Of a stretch of 17,558 nucleotides of DNA, positions 12,880 to 17,558 are shown one piece after another; positions within the stretch are counted from its first letter, which is position 1, and the number at the start of each line of letters is the position of its first letter. Below the pieces are notes generated by a model that was not told the origin of the DNA, made no database searches, and saw only the letters and a program-made list of their open reading frames with translations. The translations under genes were made by a program, and so were the position numbers. This stretch comes from an uncultured Acidimicrobiaceae bacterium (GTDB taxonomy: Bacteria; Actinomycetota; Acidimicrobiia; Acidimicrobiales; Ilumatobacteraceae), in assembly GCA_903919215.1 (NCBI GenBank), contig CAIXHI010000349.1:1-17558 (forward strand), read 5' to 3'.

Positions 12880-14505
12880 TTAGGCCGTGGCGCCGCGTAC
12901 CACGTCGAACAGGTGCTTGGCATCGGCAGGCGCCGTCGCCGCACGCCATGCCACCTGACCGTCGGGACGCACGAGTACCAGCACCTGGCCGTACTGTCCG
13001 GCGATCTCGGGCTGATCGATCGCCTCGACCGTCAGTGGCACACCGGCGGCAGCAGCAGCCGCAGTCAGCGCCTGCACATCCGCAACAGCGGCACCGAAGT
13101 TCAGCAGCACGAAGCCCTTCCCGAACAGGTCGAGCAGCGAGCGGCCATCGGCCAGCCAGGCGTGCGGTGCACGGTGGCCGGGGCGGGCGGTGGGCTGGTA
13201 GTTGCTCGGCTCGTCAGCCGGCTCGGGGGTACCGTCGGGGACGATGATCGGCGAACCCTCGTAGCGGTAGCCCATGCCGATGCCCTGCGAGAACCACTCC
13301 TGGTGCAGGCCGACGGTGAGCATGTTGCCGATGTTCTTGCGCGCAGCGTCGCCCTTCGGACCTTCCGCAACCACGTTGGTCATCCCGGCACCGACCCACA
13401 CCTTGTAGTTCTGCGTGGAGTTGCCGAAGTTGCGCCAGCCGACCGGGCGGCGCTCGGCGGTGTAGGCGTCGAGCAGCCCCTGCCCACCCCAGCCGGCGAC
13501 GAGTGCGCTGAGCATCCAGCTCGCGTCGGTGGCGTCGCCGATACCGGTGTTCACACCGTGGCCACCCGTGGGCGACGTCGTGTGCACCGTGTCGCCGGCC
13601 AGCACCACGCGCCCCAGCGCATACGACTTGGCAAGCATCTGCGCACGACGCCAGGGCACCAGACGCAGCACCTCGTACTGAATGCCGGTGTCGCCGAGCG
13701 CGCGACGCACGATCGGGTTGATGTCGAACGTTGCCGGGTCGAGCGCTTCCTCGTTCCCCACAACTGTGAAGCGCCACAGACCGTGGCCATCGACCGCAGT
13801 CATGTTCGCCCACGTGCCCTCAGCGCCGATGAACATCATCCGCTCACACTCGGGGATGTACTTGTAGAGCTCGGCGTCGTCGAACTTGATCATCGCGCTC
13901 AGCGAGAAGTCCATCTGCGTGATCAACTCGAACTCCACGCCGAGTGTCTTGCGCACCTGGCTCCCCGCTCCGTCACAGCCCACGAGGTACTGCGAACGCA
14001 CTGTCACCTGCTCGCCCGTGACGGTGTCGGTGAGCAGCGAGGTGACACCATCGGCGTCCTGCGTGAACGAGTCGAAGCGCAGGCCGTAACGCACCGTGGC
14101 GTGCTCACTGGCGATCGCCGCGTTCGCCAGGATCGGATCGAACAGGTGCTGAGGGCAACGGCGCAGCATCTCCGGGCCCACCATCGGGGTGCCACGCTTG
14201 TTCGCCGAGGGGATGACACTGCGTCCCAACACATGACCATCGAGCGCCGTGCAGTAGACGGTGTCGCGCGCCAGATCTGGGGGGAATACTTCGGCAACCT
14301 TGTCCACCAGCCCCCAACGACGGCAGTACTCCATCGTGCGCTCGTTCAGCGTGCCGGCCTTGGCCAGCAGCACGAGTGCGGTACCCGCGTCCTGTTCGGC
14401 CACCAGGCACGCGGTGCCCATGTGGTTCAGGTCGAGTGCGAGCGACATGCCCACCGGGCCGCCGCCGGCGATGAGAACAGGAGTGTCGTAGTGGGTAGTG
14501 GTCAT
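12880..14505 (-). CDS. Class A FAD-dependent monooxygenase (PHBH/MhpA-like aromatic hydroxylase family)
   Basis: A 541-aa flavoprotein. LIAGGGPVGMSLA at 11-23 is the FAD ADP-binding loop with Glu37 ending the second strand. CDGAGSQVRK at 177-186 is the DG motif of flavin hydroxylases, and VLAGDTVHTTSPTGGHGVN at 301-319 is the GD motif contacting FAD. The last 100 residues (GFVLLNFGA ... VLVRPDGQVAWRA) form the thioredoxin-like tail seen in MhpA- and PheA-type enzymes, usually without redox Cys; none is evident here. It would use NAD(P)H and O2 to hydroxylate an aromatic or enol-type ring. It sits between CoA-transferase and crotonase genes, so the substrate may be a CoA thioester. AAGGA lies eight bases before ATG 14505. 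Confidence 0.88.
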   Translation of the reverse strand: MTTTHYDTPVLIAGGGPVGMSLALDLNHMGTACLVAEQDAGTALVLLAKAGTLNERTMEYCRRWGLVDKVAEVFPPDLARDTVYCTALDGHVLGRSVIPSANKRGTPMVGPEMLRRCPQHLFDPILANAAIASEHATVRYGLRFDSFTQDADGVTSLLTDTVTGEQVTVRSQYLVGCDGAGSQVRKTLGVEFELITQMDFSLSAMIKFDDAELYKYIPECERMMFIGAEGTWANMTAVDGHGLWRFTVVGNEEALDPATFDINPIVRRALGDTGIQYEVLRLVPWRRAQMLAKSYALGRVVLAGDTVHTTSPTGGHGVNTGIGDATDASWMLSALVAGWGGQGLLDAYTAERRPVGWRNFGNSTQNYKVWVGAGMTNVVAEGPKGDAARKNIGNMLTVGLHQEWFSQGIGMGYRYEGSPIIVPDGTPEPADEPSNYQPTARPGHRAPHAWLADGRSLLDLFGKGFVLLNFGAAVADVQALTAAAAAAGVPLTVEAIDQPEIAGQYGQVLVLVRPDGQVAWRAATAPADAKHLFDVVRGATA

Positions 14506-14516
14506 GACTCAGTCCT

Positions 14517-15737
14517 TCACTTGGGATCAGGTTGCTTCGGTGTCAGTCGTTGGATCAGATCGTCGGCGACACCCGCTTCGCGCAGCACCTCTGCTGTGTG
14601 CTGGCCGAGCAGTGGTGCAGGGCGATTGGGTTCGGGTTCCCACTTCGACCATGTCGTCGGCATCGCGATCTCGCGCATCGTGCCCTCGGTGGGATGCTCG
14701 ACCACGTGGAACGTGTCGGTGGCCACCAAGTGCGGGTCGTGGAACACCGAGTCGAGCGTGTGCAGCGGAGTGGCGGGGATGTCCGCCGTGTTGAACGCGT
14801 CGAGCCAGAACGCCGTGGTGTTGGTGCGCAGCACCTCGCCCACTTCCGCGTAGAGGTCCTTGGCGTGCGTGGTGCGGGCGAGCAGGCTGTTCACACGCTC
14901 GTCAGTGGCGAAGCGATCGCCCTGACCGGTGAGTTCGAAGAACGACTGCCAGTGTCGATCGGTGTAGATGATCGCGCAGACGTGGCCGTCGGTGGTGGGG
15001 TACGGACGACGCTCGGGCGTGAGCGTGCGCTGGTAGCCGGGGGGGCCGTTCGGCGGTTCGAACGTCTGACCGCCCATGTGGTCGCCGACGGTGAACTGCA
15101 CCATCGTCTCGTACATCGGCACTTCCACGACTTGGCCGACGCCAGTGCGTTGACGCTGCTGGACGGCGGCCAACAGGGCGATCGCCGCGTGCAGGCCGAC
15201 GGCACGATCGTTGAACGACAGCGGCACGTAGTGAGGGTGGCCGGAGCCGGCCGACACCAACAGTGACGGCATCGCGGTGAGACCCTGGATGAGGTCGTCG
15301 TACGCCGGGCGACCGGCGTACGGACCGTCGCTGCCGAAGCCGACAAGGCTCAGCCAGATGAGGCCGGGGTTCTTCTCCGACAGGCGTTCGAAGGTGATAC
15401 CGAGACGGCCCATGGCTGCTGGGCGCACGTTGCACACGATCGCGTCCACCCCGGCGGCGATCTCCACGAGTGCCTCCACGGCCTCGGGGTTCTTCAGATC
15501 GAGTTGCACACTGCGCTTGTTGCGGTTGAGGTGCAGGAACATGCAACCCATCCCGGCGTTGCGCATCGGTGGGATCTGGCGGGTGGTGTCGCCAGTGGGC
15601 GGCTCGACCTTGATCACGTCGGCGCCGTAATCACCCAGCACCTGCGTGCAGTACGGCCCCATGACGACATTCGTCAGGTCGATGATCCGCATACCTGCGA
15701 GCGGTGCGCCCATGTCGACGGTCGGTTGCTGTTCCAA
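14517..15737 (-). CDS. CaiB/BaiF (class III) CoA-transferase
   Basis: A 406-aa class III CoA-transferase, the normal length. GMRIIDLTNVVMGPYCTQVLGDYGADVIKVEPP (residues about 15-47) is the N-terminal signature; RPAYDDLIQG at 143-152 carries the catalytic Asp147 (Asp169 of formyl-CoA transferase); GQVVEVPMYE and PLLGQHTAEVL are further family segments. It moves CoA from a donor thioester to a carboxylic acid, a likely activating step for the operon's substrate. The TTG at 15737 is proposed because GGAG lies eight bases upstream; ATG 15713 is an alternative with no evident ribosome site. It is first in the run CoA-transferase, monooxygenase, crotonase, thiolase, phosphoesterase, divergent from the IclR gene. 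Confidence 0.9.
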   Translation of the reverse strand: MEQQPTVDMGAPLAGMRIIDLTNVVMGPYCTQVLGDYGADVIKVEPPTGDTTRQIPPMRNAGMGCMFLHLNRNKRSVQLDLKNPEAVEALVEIAAGVDAIVCNVRPAAMGRLGITFERLSEKNPGLIWLSLVGFGSDGPYAGRPAYDDLIQGLTAMPSLLVSAGSGHPHYVPLSFNDRAVGLHAAIALLAAVQQRQRTGVGQVVEVPMYETMVQFTVGDHMGGQTFEPPNGPPGYQRTLTPERRPYPTTDGHVCAIIYTDRHWQSFFELTGQGDRFATDERVNSLLARTTHAKDLYAEVGEVLRTNTTAFWLDAFNTADIPATPLHTLDSVFHDPHLVATDTFHVVEHPTEGTMREIAMPTTWSKWEPEPNRPAPLLGQHTAEVLREAGVADDLIQRLTPKQPDPK

Positions 15738-15782
15738 CTGCTGTGCTCCAACTACTACGGGACAGCGAGCGAGTCACCGTCC

Positions 15783-15814
15783 GTCCGATTATAGTACACA
15801 CTGTCCGACTATCG
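15783..15814. promoter_or_regulatory. Pair of 12-bp direct repeats, candidate IclR operator
   Basis: GTCCGATTATAG (15783-15794) and GTCCGACTATCG (15803-15814) match at 10 of 12 positions and start 20 bases apart, close to two helical turns, on one face of the DNA. They lie in the divergent promoter between the CoA-transferase and IclR genes and cover the TATAAT box. Binding by the IclR protein is inferred. Confidence 0.5.
15788..15793 (-). promoter_or_regulatory. -10 box (TATAAT) for the CoA-transferase operon
   Basis: The minus strand reads TATAAT, a perfect -10 box, about 50 bases before the TTG at 15737. The -35 region 17 bases upstream reads only TTCGAT, so activator help or control by the neighbouring IclR protein is plausible. 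It lies inside the first of two direct repeats. Confidence 0.5.
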
Positions 15815-15871
15815 AACAAGCCAGATGGCCCCAAGTTCGACAGGACGAGCAGAGCGTACGATGGACGGGAC

Positions 15872-16546
15872 ATGGCCGCTGGAGTGGAGTTCGAACAGGG
15901 TGAGGTGTCGCAGACACTCGACCGCGGGCTCGCAGTGCTGGAACTGTTGGGCGGCGCACGCTCATCACTGACCCCGGCGCAGATCGCCGGCGAGCTCACC
16001 ATCGCCCGCCCCATCGCCTACCGACTATTGCGCACGCTGAGCCGCCGCCGGCTGGTGGTCCGCGACGACGATGGCACGTTCCGCATCGGCCCGGGTGTGC
16101 TCGACCTCGTGCGCGGTGTCGCCAGCAACGTGCTCGAGTCGGCGATGCCCGAGCTCACCCGCCTCGCCGACGCACTCGACTGCACTGCAGTGCTCACCAT
16201 CACCGACGGGGACGACGTCGTGTTCCTCGCGACGGTGGAGCCAGTCGGCACGAGCGTCCACCTCAGCTATCCGCCTGGCTTCCGTCGGGCGCTCCTCGAG
16301 TCGCCGTTCGGCATTGCCATCCTCGCCGGCTGCCCTCGCATTGTCGGCGAACCTGCCGCCGTTGGCTCCGCCCGCCGTCGCGGGCACGCGTCCAACCATG
16401 CGAACTGCGTTGCCGCCCCGATCAATCGCCGCGGACGCAACGCCACGGCCAGCATCGGCGTGGAGGCACCCGAATCCGCGCCGTTCGACGAATCCACCGC
16501 GATCGAACTCGTGACGGCTGCAGCGGCGCGCATCGGAATCCGCTGA
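15872..16546 (+). CDS. IclR-family transcriptional regulator
   Basis: A 224-aa protein. Residues 12-70 form the winged helix-turn-helix (QTLDRGLAVLELLGG ... TPAQIAGEL ... RPIAYRLLRTLSRRRLVVRDDDGTFRIG), and the rest is the GAF-like effector domain (DDVVFLATVEP ... LSYPPGFRRALLESPFGIAILAG). The family is usually about 250 aa. The middle of the effector domain seems shortened where relatives have a longer GHA-S-G-GVxGVAAPI stretch (here GHASNHANCVAAPI). ATG 15872 is chosen because it keeps the complete wHTH with a short N-terminus; the ribosome site (GGACGGGAC) is weak. It probably regulates the divergent CoA-transferase operon, in answer to an aromatic or organic-acid metabolite. A downstream + gene begins 48 bases after its stop. 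Confidence 0.88.
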   Translation: MAAGVEFEQGEVSQTLDRGLAVLELLGGARSSLTPAQIAGELTIARPIAYRLLRTLSRRRLVVRDDDGTFRIGPGVLDLVRGVASNVLESAMPELTRLADALDCTAVLTITDGDDVVFLATVEPVGTSVHLSYPPGFRRALLESPFGIAILAGCPRIVGEPAAVGSARRRGHASNHANCVAAPINRRGRNATASIGVEAPESAPFDESTAIELVTAAAARIGIR

Positions 16547-16594
16547 TTCGACCCCGGCGGTCTACATTCGTCCCGAGTAGATGGGGGTTGGGGA

Positions 16595-17558
16595 ATGGAC
16601 CTGGACTGGTCAGAGGATGAAGCGTCGTTCCGCGCTGCGTTGCGCGACAGCATGGCGCGGCACATGCGGCCGGGCTGGACGCTTGACGATCGCGATATGC
16701 CCACGCAGGCCGACATCGACGCAGTGAAGTCGTTCTGCGCGGCGCTCGGCGAGGAAGGGTTTCTCACCCCGCACTGGCCGATTGCGTACGGCGGCCGCGA
16801 GGCCTCGCCGTGGGAGCAACTGGTGATCAGCGAGGAAACCTGGGCTGCCGGCGAACCACGTGGTGGCCAGTACATGAACACCAACTGGATCGGGCCGGCG
16901 CTGATGGCCTTCGGTACGGCCGAGCAGCAGGCGCAGCATCTGCCCCCCATCACTCGTGGCGAGGTGAACTGGTGCCAGGGCTTCAGCGAACCCGACGCCG
17001 GCAGCGACCTGGCCGCACTTCGTTGCCGCGCCGTACGCGACGGCGACTCCTACGTCGTCAACGGCCAGAAGGTCTGGACGTCGTACGCACACGCAGCCGA
17101 GTGGTGCTTCCTGCTGGTACGCACCGACCCCGACGTCGGCAAGCGCGAGGGCATCACCATCTTGTTGGTCGACATGCGCTCCCCCGGTGTCGAGGTGCGC
17201 GAGATCCCCAATCCGTTCGCCCACCATCTCATCCACGAGATGCACTTCACCGACGTGGTCGTGCCCGTGACCAACCGGATCGGCGACGAGAACCGCGGGT
17301 GGGACATCGTGCGCAGCATCCTGGCCAACGAGCGCGTCGGTATCGCCCGCCACGTTCACGCGCTGGCCGTGCTGGATGCCACGGTGGCCGACGCGGACAA
17401 CCTCGGCATCGATGTCGATGACCACGGCCTGGAGGAGACAATCGGCACCGCCTACGCATGGTGCGAGGCGGCACGCTCACTGAACTACGTGGCCGTCGCC
17501 GAACGGATCCGCGACCCGTACGGCGCCCGACCACTCGCGTCGGTGTCGCGCTCGATCA
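16595..17558 (+). CDS. Acyl-CoA dehydrogenase (FadE-like), 3' end outside the window
   Basis: My translation from ATG 16595 is open for 321 codons to the right edge. The N-terminal domain MDLDWSEDEASFRAALRD is the usual FadE opening. WPIAYGG at 61-67 and FSEPDAGSDLAAL at 130-142 are the substrate and FAD-contact segments; NGQKVWTSYAHAAEW at 156-170 holds the W-T-S flavin-binding strand; ERVGIARH follows in the C-terminal helical domain. The enzyme removes hydrogens to form a 2,3-enoyl-CoA, passing electrons to ETF. Relatives such as ChsE/FadE work as paired chains on steroid side chains, so a partner gene may lie just beyond the edge. TTGGGGA precedes the start closely. It is likely in an operon with the IclR gene or has a promoter in the 48-base gap. 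Confidence 0.92.
   Translation, partial: MDLDWSEDEASFRAALRDSMARHMRPGWTLDDRDMPTQADIDAVKSFCAALGEEGFLTPHWPIAYGGREASPWEQLVISEETWAAGEPRGGQYMNTNWIGPALMAFGTAEQQAQHLPPITRGEVNWCQGFSEPDAGSDLAALRCRAVRDGDSYVVNGQKVWTSYAHAAEWCFLLVRTDPDVGKREGITILLVDMRSPGVEVREIPNPFAHHLIHEMHFTDVVVPVTNRIGDENRGWDIVRSILANERVGIARHVHALAVLDATVADADNLGIDVDDHGLEETIGTAYAWCEAARSLNYVAVAERIRDPYGARPLASVSRSI

Noticed and set aside
10330..14853. Very long + strand reading frame of about 1500 codons
   Set aside because: It runs antisense across the phosphoesterase, thiolase, crotonase and monooxygenase genes, which have full family motifs; the residue mix (Arg/His/Gly-rich, no domains) is typical of a GC-driven shadow frame.
15662..15676. 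TGAC-N7-GTCA inside the CoA-transferase gene
   Set aside because: The spacer is seven, not six, bases and it is inside coding sequence near the 5' end; it does not match the conserved spacing of the four promoter copies.

Overview
The window is GC-rich bacterial DNA, densely packed and mostly coding. Its gene families (acyl-CoA dehydrogenase, CoA-transferase, crotonases, Ltp-type thiolases with a DUF35 partner, MaoC pairs, a two-domain TetR protein, an IclR protein) are typical of lipid- and steroid-degrading Actinomycetota. An Acidimicrobiia or mycobacterium-like host is my inference, not something the sequence proves. I see no rRNA, tRNA, CRISPR array or insertion sequence.

Left edge (1-540): the 3' end of an M15-type peptidase gene on + collides with a Gfo/Idh/MocA oxidoreductase gene on -. 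Both lose family resemblance near 100-110, so this looks like a rearrangement or assembly breakpoint.

Left half (540-9230): a catabolic block arranged around divergent promoters. It holds a crotonase, an HSD10-like short-chain dehydrogenase, a SnoaL-like protein, a split MaoC hydratase pair, an alpha/beta hydrolase, and a tightly coupled operon of a DUF35 protein, an Ltp-type thiolase without the usual nucleophilic Cys, and an APH-fold phosphotransferase. A 447-aa regulator with two complete TetR DNA-binding domains faces that operon. The four divergent intergenic regions of this block each carry one copy of the palindrome TGAC-N6-GTCA, and I found no exact copy elsewhere in the window. This suggests one local regulon under the two-domain TetR protein.

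Right half (9257-15737): a minus-strand run of CaiB/BaiF CoA-transferase, class A flavin monooxygenase, crotonase, thiolase, metallophosphoesterase and TesB-like thioesterase. A divergent IclR gene heads it, with two 20-bp-spaced direct repeats over a perfect TATAAT box. An acyl-CoA dehydrogenase follows on + and runs off the right edge.

Reading it together: the substrate is probably activated as a CoA thioester (CoA-transferase), hydroxylated (flavin monooxygenase) and shortened by dehydrogenation, hydration, and either thiolytic (thiolase) or retro-aldol (MaoC pair, DUF35, Ltp) cleavage. The hydrolase, thioesterase and kinase would handle side products or hydroxyacyl intermediates. The substrate cannot be named from sequence alone; a branched, alicyclic or steroid/isoprenoid-like acid is the best guess.
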